In this document: piece after piece, positions 1 to 5,393 of the stretch
How the letters are laid out: every line of letters begins with the position of its first letter
Numbering within the stretch: the first letter of the stretch is position 1
From: Candidatus Bathyarchaeota archaeon
GTDB taxonomy: Archaea > Thermoproteota > Bathyarchaeia > RBG-16-48-13 > GCA-020355125
Length of the DNA stretch: 10,635 bases
Assembly: GCA_030617005.1 (NCBI GenBank)
Contig: JAUWWH010000009.1
Span: forward strand, 1 to 10,635
Direction: 5' to 3'
The notes under the pieces: model-generated
Database searches by the model: none
Seen by the model: the letters and a program-made list of their open reading frames with translations, nothing else
What the model was told of the DNA's origin: nothing
Translations under genes and position numbers: made by a program

Positions 1-227
1 CCCGTTATTACGCCGTCACCGAGTGCCTTTCTCTTTTCGATTCCAAAATCTGTGCATCGATGGACAACAAAGGTATCAAGCTCAACGAAGCTACCGGGAT
101 CTAAGAGTATTTTTAGTCTTTCACGGGCTGTTAGCTTTCCTTTTTGATGTTGCCGTTCAATCCTCTGCAATCCACCGCCCAACTTTGCTTCATGTATCTT
201 CCGTTTGAGTTCTTCAACTCTTTCCAT
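1..227 (-). CDS. Acyl-CoA (propionyl/methylmalonyl-CoA) carboxylase carboxyltransferase subunit, N-terminal part
   Basis: The reverse strand reads from an ATG at 227 out of the left window edge, giving about 75 residues. They begin [10 protein letters not shown] and contain the family hallmark [18 protein letters not shown] (about residues 30-47), followed by FVELD and, near the edge, ALGDGVITG. This is the start of the PccB/MmdA carboxyltransferase family. These proteins move a carboxyl group between biotin and acetyl-, propionyl- or methylmalonyl-CoA in the cytoplasm, usually as a hexamer with biotin-carrier and biotin-carboxylase partners. Only about 15% of the usual 510-520 residues is present, so the acyl-CoA specificity and whether it is a carboxylase or a decarboxylase subunit cannot be told. 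A GGTGA ribosome-binding site lies about 7 nt before the ATG. The gene is divergent from the GYD gene and has a palindrome over its predicted transcript start. Confidence 0.9.
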   Translation of the reverse strand, partial: MERVEELKRKIHEAKLGGGLQRIERQHQKGKLTARERLKILLDPGSFVELDTFVVHRCTDFGIEKRKALGDGVIT

Positions 228-235
228 AATATTCA

Positions 236-263
236 CCAGGTTATCTGTAGTAGATAACACTGG
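236..263. promoter_or_regulatory. Imperfect palindrome at the carboxyltransferase promoter, likely operator
   Basis: The arms are CCAG-GTTATCT (236-246) and AGATAAC-A-CTGG (252-263), separated by gtagt, with a single unpaired A at 259. The palindrome directly abuts the probable minus-strand TATA box (264-275) and covers the position where transcription should start (about 244). Repressors commonly bind there in archaea. In the mRNA the same arms could form a hairpin whose 3' side overlaps the GGTGA ribosome-binding site. Either reading suggests regulation of the carboxylase gene. The palindrome is seen directly; its function is inferred. Confidence 0.6.
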
Positions 264-275
264 AATAAATATTTT
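264..275 (-). promoter_or_regulatory. Probable TATA box for the carboxyltransferase gene
   Basis: The minus strand reads AAAATATTTATT, about 25 nt upstream of a start site near 244. That would give an mRNA leader of roughly 15-20 nt before the ATG at 227. The rest of the divergent gap (276-413) is AT-rich and shows nothing else I can name. Confidence 0.45.
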
Positions 276-413
276 CTAATTCACTTAGAGAAAAAAAGTT
301 GAGGATATCTAGAAAAAAATTCGTTTCAGATTCTGTTTACTGTTTTCAAAAGAGTAAACCACATACTACTGACCTCAAAGATTAGTCACTTACAGAAAAA
401 ACATAATAAAACC

Positions 414-423
414 CTATATAAAT
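414..423 (+). promoter_or_regulatory. Probable TATA box for the GYD gene
   Basis: CTATATAAAT follows an A-rich, BRE-like stretch and should place the transcript start near 442-446, about 50 nt before the GYD start codon at 494. No operator-like repeat is evident on this side of the divergent gap. Confidence 0.5.
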
Positions 424-493
424 CATGTTAATATCTTTAAAGAAAAGATTAAATCTAGATTGACATATAGATTTTATCAGTGAAAAAAGAGAT

Positions 494-739
494 ATGACCT
501 ACATAACTCTCTTGAAACCTAAAGGTAAAGGTATAGAAGCCATTAGGTACCTCAAAGAACTCAAGGCTCCTGAAGGAATAACCATCAAAGAAATATACTT
601 TGTCTTTGGTCAATACGATGCTGCAATCATCTTTGAAGCAATAAATGATAAGACTGCCTTGAACTTCACCATGGAAATAGGCTTCGCTACAAGCTACACA
701 GTTGAGACTATGGTAGCGATCTCCACTAAGGAAAACTAA
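494..739 (+). CDS. GYD domain protein
   Basis: This is a small cytoplasmic protein of 81 residues. It matches the GYD family (ferredoxin-like alpha/beta fold, usually 90-100 residues): MTYITLLKPKGKGIEAIR at the N-terminus, the signature FGQYDAAIIFEA (residues 38-49; GQYD replaces the canonical GxYD/GYD), then a helix and an ending of the type ETMVAIS. The biochemical role of the family is not established. The ATG at 494 is preceded by a weak purine-rich AAGAGA. The next gene starts 16 nt after the stop, so the two are almost certainly co-transcribed. The divergent acyl-CoA carboxylase gene shares the upstream region, which hints at, but does not prove, a metabolic link. Family assignment is firm; function is unknown. 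Confidence 0.85.
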   Translation: MTYITLLKPKGKGIEAIRYLKELKAPEGITIKEIYFVFGQYDAAIIFEAINDKTALNFTMEIGFATSYTVETMVAISTKEN

Positions 740-755
740 CATGGGGGGGAGAGAT

Positions 756-1001
756 ATGAAAAAGATAGGGGAAATAACCCATTATTTCTCTAGAATAGGA
801 GTAGCCATCATCCAATTAGGAGACTCCTTATCGATTGGAGAAAAAATTCTCATAAAGGGTGCAACTACCCAGATAGAGCAAGATGTGACTTCGATGCAGA
901 TAGAGCAAAAAGATATAACTAAAGCTAAGAAAGGTCAAAGCATCGGACTTAAAGTTGATGGTAAAGTAAGGAAGAAAGATAAGGTGTACAGGGTACCCTA
1001 G
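756..1001 (+). CDS. Translation elongation factor-like small protein (EF-Tu domain 2-type beta barrel)
   Basis: The protein has 81 residues from the ATG at 756. That start is preferred over the in-frame ATG at 741 because the G-rich ribosome-binding site (GGGGGGAGA, 743-752) lies between them and serves the later one. The sequence IGEITHYFSRIGVAIIQL, then LSIGEKILIKGATT, QIEQKDITKAKKGQSIGLKV and a final KKDKVYRV is the pattern of a single EF-Tu/IF2 domain II beta barrel without a GTPase domain. Such small proteins are widespread in archaea and bacteria and are annotated 'translation elongation factor-like'. In bacteria they are linked to U32 peptidase/tRNA hydroxylation proteins, whose C-terminal barrel they resemble. 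It probably binds RNA or a protein partner. It forms an operon with the GYD gene. Confidence 0.8.
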   Translation: MKKIGEITHYFSRIGVAIIQLGDSLSIGEKILIKGATTQIEQDVTSMQIEQKDITKAKKGQSIGLKVDGKVRKKDKVYRVP

Positions 1002-1119
1002 GCACCGAAAAATAGCGGAAGATATGTAACAGAGACTCTTACAAGAAGCTACTCTCACAAAGTCAGAGTTTGGAATATTTGAGAGAAGTGATAATACTTA
1101 GAGTTAAAGGGAACTACTT

Positions 1120-1344
1120 GTGAATATATATCAATTATTTTCTTCCATTGGAGTAACTTTCAGTCTAATCGGAATCGTGCTAATTCTTACCCCGATTATA
1201 ATTAAGTTGATTCCAACAGTCGATATAGAAAAAATACTGGGGATAATCCTTTACATCTACAAGAGAGATGGATTCGTCTTTGCTACTTCACCCATCTCCA
1301 TAATTATTGGAATTATTTACTTCTTAAAGATGTTCTTGTTCTGA
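1120..1344 (+). CDS. Small two-helix membrane protein, possibly DUF2905-like
   Basis: A 74-residue hydrophobic protein starts at GTG 1120 with a purine-rich site (AAAGGGA, 1107-1113) just ahead. Two membrane segments are visible (about residues 8-30 and 55-73), joined by a short loop carrying a KRDGFVFATSP stretch. The layout (helix, loop with a basic-residue/F-x-F motif followed by a T/S-rich turn, second helix) recalls DUF2905, in which the second helix follows a similar RxNFxFYFPxxT motif. That resemblance is by eye only. The 118-bp gap before it holds no recognisable signal, and a T-tract follows it. Function unknown; the N- and C-termini probably lie on the same side of the membrane. Confidence 0.55.
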   Translation: MNIYQLFSSIGVTFSLIGIVLILTPIIIKLIPTVDIEKILGIILYIYKRDGFVFATSPISIIIGIIYFLKMFLF

Positions 1345-1361
1345 TCTATCATTAAATGCGA

Positions 1362-1368
1362 TTTTTTT
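1362..1368 (+). terminator. T-tract, probable archaeal terminator
   Basis: A run of seven T (GCGATTTTTTTG) lies 18 nt after the stop of the small membrane protein gene, and a new TATA box follows at 1391. Oligo-T tracts on the non-template strand are enough to terminate archaeal RNA polymerase. There is no stem-loop. Confidence 0.4.
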
Positions 1369-1390
1369 GTTTATGGAAACCCATTGCATC

Positions 1391-1398
1391 ATATAAAA
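1391..1398 (+). promoter_or_regulatory. Probable TATA box for the HAD-Pcc1 gene
   Basis: ATATAAAA centred near 1394 predicts a transcript start around 1418-1421, at the GGTGGA site (1416-1421) ahead of the GTG at 1431. The leader would be only about 10 nt. Confidence 0.5.
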
Positions 1399-1430
1399 GA
1401 GTGAAAGAGTAAACTGGTGGAATAAAGAAA

Positions 1431-2315
1431 GTGAAGATGGTTGTCTTCGACCTCGATGGTGTCTTAGTAGACATTGACAGCAGTTGGAGACGGATTCATA
1501 GAGCCTTTGGTGTTGACAATGAAGTGAATTTCCAGAAACATCTGAAAGAGCAGATTGATTTTGAAGAGTTTATGAGATCCGACATTCGACTATGGAATAG
1601 ACCTAACATAGATAAAATTAAGAAGATTCTTAATGAGGCCCCTTTAATGAAGGGTGCTATTGAGACCGTTAAGGAACTAAAAAAGATGGGTTATAAGATT
1701 GCAATTATCAGTAGCGGGGTATCAATACTTGCTGATCGAGTAAAGGAAGAGCTAGGAATAGAGTACTCCTATTCTAATAAACTACTTGTTGGAGATAATG
1801 GAATATTGACAGGTGAAGGCGAGGAAGCTGTCTCTTTAATGAAAAAAGATGTTGTCTTAAAAAAGATGATTGAAGTTGAAGGAATAGAAAGTAAACAGTG
1901 TGTAACTATTGGAGACAGCAGATTTGATATTCCTCTCTTTACGAACTCAGGGCTAAGTATAGCATTTAACCCTAAAGATGACTTAGTTAGGGAAGCGGCA
2001 GATTTAGTAATAGAAGGGACGGATTTAAGGAAGATATTACCATGGCTCTCAAATAAGAAGGGAATTAACAAGGTAGAGTTTTCTTTTGTTTATTCAAGTG
2101 GTAGGAAGGCAAAATCAATCATTAGATCAATCGCCCCAGATAATTTAATAACACCATTTGGTTTAATCATTAAAGCAAGAAGGGATGGAAGAAGAGTTGC
2201 AGTTAAAATAGTTACTATAAAAGGGGTTGAAACTCTTCTATCAACAATCAATGATCTCTTATCGTGTATTCAGATCGCAGAAGGTGTTTTAAACGTTGTT
2301 GAAGAAGCGCCGTAG
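1431..2315 (+). CDS. HAD phosphatase (phosphoserine phosphatase-like) fused to a KEOPS Pcc1-like domain
   Basis: The protein has 294 residues from GTG 1431, with GGTGGA 9 nt ahead. Residues 1-208 form a HAD-IB hydrolase closely resembling Methanocaldococcus phosphoserine phosphatase: nucleophile motif FDLDGVLVD (D7, D9), motif II IISSG (S94), catalytic lysine K139 and GDSRFD (161-166, D162). Two residues that hold phosphoserine in that enzyme, E20 and R56, align with D16 and D51 here, so the substrate is probably different. Residues 212-292 match Pcc1, the dimerising subunit of the KEOPS tRNA t6A complex: KVEFSFVYSSGRKAKSI, APDNLITPFGLIIKARRDGRRV, then a helix ending in IQIAEGVLNVV. Pcc1 normally stands alone at about 80-90 residues. 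The eS1 gene follows, a neighbour that Pcc1 genes often have in archaea. The two-domain reading is firm; what the HAD does for KEOPS, if anything, is unknown. Confidence 0.85.
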   Translation: MKMVVFDLDGVLVDIDSSWRRIHRAFGVDNEVNFQKHLKEQIDFEEFMRSDIRLWNRPNIDKIKKILNEAPLMKGAIETVKELKKMGYKIAIISSGVSILADRVKEELGIEYSYSNKLLVGDNGILTGEGEEAVSLMKKDVVLKKMIEVEGIESKQCVTIGDSRFDIPLFTNSGLSIAFNPKDDLVREAADLVIEGTDLRKILPWLSNKKGINKVEFSFVYSSGRKAKSIIRSIAPDNLITPFGLIIKARRDGRRVAVKIVTIKGVETLLSTINDLLSCIQIAEGVLNVVEEAP

Positions 2316-2325
2316 GAGGGTAACC

Positions 2326-2333
2326 TTTTTAAA
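2326..2333 (+). promoter_or_regulatory. Probable TATA box for eS1
   Basis: TTTTTAAA, 11 nt after the preceding stop, predicts a transcript start near 2354 and a leader of about 30 nt. The ribosomal protein gene therefore probably has its own promoter besides any read-through. Confidence 0.45.
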
Positions 2334-2384
2334 CTGTAATCTATAGTTCATCTGCACTAACATTAATCAATTGAGGGGTAATGC

Positions 2385-3011
2385 TTGCCAAGAAGACGAA
2401 GAAAAGTTCAAGATAAATGGAGATTAAAAAGTTGGTATGATATTCATAGCCCGCCATATTTTGGGGAAGCCCATATAGGCTCAGCACCTTGTAGTGATCC
2501 AAATAAAATGATTGGGCGGGTTATCGCAAAGACCCTGTATGATCTTACAGACGATTTTGCCCATCAACATTTAAAGCTTTTTTTCAAGATTGTTGCTGTC
2601 AAAGAGAATAACTGCTTTACAATTTTCAAGGGACATGAATATTCTAGGGAGTATCTAAGAGGGCTTGTCAGAAGAAGAAGCACGAGGATTGATGATATAC
2701 TAAATATAACAACAAAAGATGGATACAAAGTGAGAGTGTCCACTGTAGTCCTCTCTGCTAAGAAAGCTAGAACCTCGCAAGTCTCCGCAGTTAGAAAGAT
2801 TATTCAAAGGATTGCGAACGAGAAAGCACAAGATTTAAGCTTCGAACAGTTTGTTCGAGAGGCAGTTTTAGGAAAGATAGCTTCTGACATGTACAATGAA
2901 ACAAAGAATATAATTCCCATCAGACATGTTGGAATAAGAAAGACAAAGTTAATGGCTTCTCCTATAAAGAAGGAAATGGAAAAATCTATAGAGGATATAC
3001 CTACAGTTTAG
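2385..3011 (+). CDS. rps3ae: Small-subunit ribosomal protein eS1 (S3Ae)
   Basis: This 208-residue protein of the 30S subunit has the normal archaeal length. It shows the basic N-terminus PRRRRKVQDKWRLKSWYDI, the APxxF/G-type region PPYFGEAHIGSAPCSDPNKMIGR, then KTLYDLTDDFAHQHLKLFFKI, GHEYSREYLRGLVRRRSTRID and the C-terminal IRHVGIRKTK, all typical of S3Ae. The start is TTG at 2385: the GAGGGG site (2373-2378) is 6 nt ahead. An ATG at 2381, in another frame, is only 2 nt from that site and reads just 11 codons. The gene sits between the Pcc1 fusion and a nucleotidyltransferase. A T6 tract (3057-3062) after the stop may terminate the message. Confidence 0.95.
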   Translation: MPRRRRKVQDKWRLKSWYDIHSPPYFGEAHIGSAPCSDPNKMIGRVIAKTLYDLTDDFAHQHLKLFFKIVAVKENNCFTIFKGHEYSREYLRGLVRRRSTRIDDILNITTKDGYKVRVSTVVLSAKKARTSQVSAVRKIIQRIANEKAQDLSFEQFVREAVLGKIASDMYNETKNIIPIRHVGIRKTKLMASPIKKEMEKSIEDIPTV

Positions 3012-3078
3012 AAAAAATTAATTATCACCCTTTTCCTCTAAACTTATTCAGATCCATTTTTTAAGATGACTTCTCTTG

Positions 3079-3696
3079 ATGGAAAAGGAAAGAAGAATCA
3101 AAATTGCTCAGGAGGCAGCTAAACTCCTTTATTACAAGATAGCTAGAGATTATAAACAAGCGAAGAAGAAAGCTTGTAGAGATCTAAATGAAAGGGTCTT
3201 CCCCAGTAATCTAGAGGTAGCAACAGAATTAGATAAATATGCAGATGAGATGGAAGGTAAAACTAGAAGAATGTTGAACATACGCCTTCGACAGAAAAGT
3301 CTTCACATTATGGAACACCTCAAAGAGTTTAATCCAAGACTCATTGGAGGCGTCTGGCGTGGTACAGCCAAAAAAGGAAGTGACATAGACATCACAGTCT
3401 ATGCAGATAATATTGAGTCAGTGTATAATATAATTAAGAGGAAATATAACATCTTAAAGGCAAAATATTCGTACAAGACTGCAAAAGGAAAAACAGAGAA
3501 GTATTACCACATCTACATATTACTTGCTTCAGGAGATGAAGTAGAAATTGTAGTAAAAGATTTAACGTATCTGAATGAAAAACGTAGATGTGAAATTTAT
3601 GGAGATTATATAACTGGCTTCACTATCGAGCAACTTCAAAAGATACTAGATACAGACCCCACAAAAAAGTTAATCCCAAAATGGAAAGTAAAATAA
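3079..3696 (+). CDS. Nucleotidyltransferase of the Pol beta superfamily, function unknown
   Basis: The protein has 205 residues from ATG 3079. A TTG directly before it (3076) is in frame, but the GATGA site at 3065-3069 fits either. Residues 1-85 are helical and strongly basic. They are followed by the Pol beta-type nucleotidyltransferase signature GGVWRGTAKKGSDIDITVY (90-108) with metal-binding D102 and D104. A later strand, DEVEIVVKD (153-161), may supply the third carboxylate. The remainder has no recognisable domain and is too short for CCA-adding enzyme or poly(A) polymerase. Such proteins transfer a nucleotide to RNA, protein or a small molecule; the substrate here is not predictable. 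It ends 27 nt before the sugar nucleotidylyltransferase gene, with no obvious promoter between, suggesting co-transcription. No HEPN/MNT partner gene is present, which argues against a toxin-antitoxin pair. Confidence 0.75.
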   Translation: MEKERRIKIAQEAAKLLYYKIARDYKQAKKKACRDLNERVFPSNLEVATELDKYADEMEGKTRRMLNIRLRQKSLHIMEHLKEFNPRLIGGVWRGTAKKGSDIDITVYADNIESVYNIIKRKYNILKAKYSYKTAKGKTEKYYHIYILLASGDEVEIVVKDLTYLNEKRRCEIYGDYITGFTIEQLQKILDTDPTKKLIPKWKVK

Positions 3697-3723
3697 ATCG
3701 TTAAAATATAGGGAGGACATCAC

Positions 3724-4995
3724 ATGAAAGCGGTTATCTTAGCTGCTGGCGAAGGTTCTAGACTAAGACCCTTAACATTATATAGACCAAAATGTATGAT
3801 TCCTCTTGCAGGTAAACCGATTCTTCAATATCTTCTATTAGCTCTTAAGGAAAGTGGAATTGAAGAAATCCTTATAATTGTCGGATATCGTAAGGAGTTG
3901 GTTCAGAATTATTTTCGTGACGGTAAAGAATTTGGAGTCAAATTAAGCTATGTAGAACAGAAGAAGTTGTGTGGAACAGCAGATGCTGTAAGTTTAAGTG
4001 AAGAATATATTTCTGATGATGATTTTCTCATGATCTATGGAGATCTTCTTATAGACTCCTCTGTTGTGAAAATTACACGACAAAAATACGCTGAAAAAGG
4101 CTTAATAACTCTAACTTTAACAAAAGTAGAAGAGCTTAATCGATATGGAATAGTTAAAATAGAAAAGGATCAAGTTAAGAAGATAGTTGAGAAACCTAAA
4201 TCAAAGGAATTCGGAAATCTAGCCAATGTAGGAGTATACGTTTTCTCAAAGAAAATTTTTAAGGCAATACAAAAAACAGTGAAATCACAAAGAAAAGAAT
4301 TTGAGATAACAGATACACTGAATCTCCTTTTAAAAGAGGGTACCCAATTGGCATCCGTGGAGATAGAACCGAGAAATTGGCTTGATGTAGGTAGACCTTG
4401 GGACTTACTCGAAGCAAACAGAAGGGTTCTCAAACAAGCACATTTAGAGAATAAAGGTGAATTGGAGAAAGGGGCATATCTGAAAGGGCCTATAGGTGTT
4501 GGAACGGGAACAAAGATACGTGCAGGAGCCTACATTGAAGGCCCTGTATGGATTGGTGAGGGAAGTGACATTGGACCAAATTGTTATATCCGCCCATTTA
4601 CGAGTTTAGGTAAAGGCGTTCGAATAGGAAATGCTTGTGAGATTAAGAATAGTCTCATTCTAAATCAAACACATATTGGTCATATGTCCTATGTAGGAGA
4701 TAGCATCATAGGGGAGATGTGTAATTTTGGTGCAGGTACAATTACCTCAAACCTCCGATTTGATGAGAGAGCTGTTAAAGTGAAGGTGAAGGGGGAAGTA
4801 GTAGATAGCGGTGTAATGAAACTCGGTGTTATAATAGGGGATAATGTAAAGACCGGTATCGGAGTGAGGTTCATGCCAGGAGTTAAGGTGGATGGTGACA
4901 CATGGATTGGACCAAGTACAACAATATATGAAGATTTACCGTCTGGAACAATTGTTTCACATAAGCAAGAGCTACAATTTAAAAGAAAAACTTGA
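3724..4995 (+). CDS. Bifunctional sugar-1-phosphate nucleotidylyltransferase/acetyltransferase (ST0452/GlmU-type)
   Basis: The protein has 423 residues; GGGAGG (3711-3716) precedes the ATG by 7 nt. Residues 1-235 are a nucleotidylyltransferase: AVILAAGEGSRLRPLT (3-18), RPK (21-23), GTADAV (84-89), YGD (105-107), VEKP (155-158) and WLDVG (219-223). Residues 250-412 are hexapeptide repeats of a left-handed beta helix (GPIGVGTGT, IGEGSDIGPN, IGDNVKTGIG). In this part H320, Y323 and N343 have the same spacing as acetyltransferase residues of Sulfolobus ST0452 (H308, Y311, N331; from memory), and K352 matches K340. The likely role is acetylation of glucosamine- (or galactosamine-) 1-phosphate and uridylylation to UDP-N-acetylhexosamine, feeding N-glycan and surface polysaccharide synthesis in the cytoplasm. 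Which sugars it accepts cannot be read from sequence. Confidence 0.88.
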   Translation: MKAVILAAGEGSRLRPLTLYRPKCMIPLAGKPILQYLLLALKESGIEEILIIVGYRKELVQNYFRDGKEFGVKLSYVEQKKLCGTADAVSLSEEYISDDDFLMIYGDLLIDSSVVKITRQKYAEKGLITLTLTKVEELNRYGIVKIEKDQVKKIVEKPKSKEFGNLANVGVYVFSKKIFKAIQKTVKSQRKEFEITDTLNLLLKEGTQLASVEIEPRNWLDVGRPWDLLEANRRVLKQAHLENKGELEKGAYLKGPIGVGTGTKIRAGAYIEGPVWIGEGSDIGPNCYIRPFTSLGKGVRIGNACEIKNSLILNQTHIGHMSYVGDSIIGEMCNFGAGTITSNLRFDERAVKVKVKGEVVDSGVMKLGVIIGDNVKTGIGVRFMPGVKVDGDTWIGPSTTIYEDLPSGTIVSHKQELQFKRKT

Positions 4996-5001
4996 TCTAG
5001 C

Positions 5002-5024
5002 GTATAATAGATACTATTTATAAA
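5002..5024 (+). promoter_or_regulatory. Two possible TATA boxes for the DUF2095 gene
   Basis: GTATAATAG (5002-5010) would start transcription near 5032, leaving a very short leader. TTTATAAA (5017-5024) is the better match to the consensus, but would start transcription at or just past the TTG at 5040, implying a leaderless message or a later start. Confidence 0.35.
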
Positions 5025-5039
5025 TTATGTTGATGAAAA

Positions 5040-5384
5040 TTGGACTTCAAATCGAAAAAATTCAAGAAGATGTTTCCAAATCTAGCAGAAGAACTAGAAC
5101 AAGGATCTGTGACTATCAAGATTAATTCCAGTCAACTCGATGGTAAAGCAAGAGAAAACATAGTATCTAAAACCTTTAAAGGATACAATCCTGATGTAAT
5201 CGATTTTCTTAGAAGATGTAATACATTGGAAGACGCAAATGAAATAATCGATTACATGGAAAAACAAAACAAAATATCCACTAAATATGCACAAGAATTA
5301 CGAAGACAGTTGAAGGAAAAGGGTATCAGAAGCTTTGGAGCTAAGAAAGAAGATAATCACTATAATCTAAGAAGAAAAAACTAA
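5040..5384 (+). CDS. DUF2095 family archaeal protein
   Basis: The protein has 114 residues. The pattern FKKMFPNLAEEL near the N-terminus, GYNPDVIDFLRRC (48-60), DANEIIDYMEKQNKIS (65-80) and AQELRRQLKEKGIRSFGAKKED (84-105) is that of DUF2095, a small cytoplasmic protein found in archaea and without known function. The start is taken as TTG 5040 with a GATGA site at 5032-5036. The conserved block begins only about seven residues later, so little could be lost if the true start were different. It is mostly helical, highly charged, and has no membrane segment. The stop codon lies 9 bp from the stop of the convergent GTPase gene, leaving almost no room for separate terminators. Confidence 0.8.
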   Translation: MDFKSKKFKKMFPNLAEELEQGSVTIKINSSQLDGKARENIVSKTFKGYNPDVIDFLRRCNTLEDANEIIDYMEKQNKISTKYAQELRRQLKEKGIRSFGAKKEDNHYNLRRKN

Positions 5385-5393
5385 GGAAACTTA

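Noticed and set aside
23..208. Plus-strand frame at the left edge
   Set aside because: The opposite strand encodes the carboxyltransferase N-terminus with its conserved motif, so this is a shadow.
455..742. Minus-strand open frame opposite the GYD gene
   Set aside because: It is antisense to a clear protein family member and its translation is Phe/Ser-rich with no family pattern; a shadow frame.
1002..1119. Gap between the EF-like gene and the small membrane protein as a hidden gene
   Set aside because: No frame of useful length, no TATA-like box of quality and no stem-loop could be supported.
3079..3696. Nucleotidyltransferase as an MNT antitoxin
   Set aside because: No HEPN gene adjoins it, and at 205 residues with a long N-terminal helical domain it is larger than typical MNT proteins.
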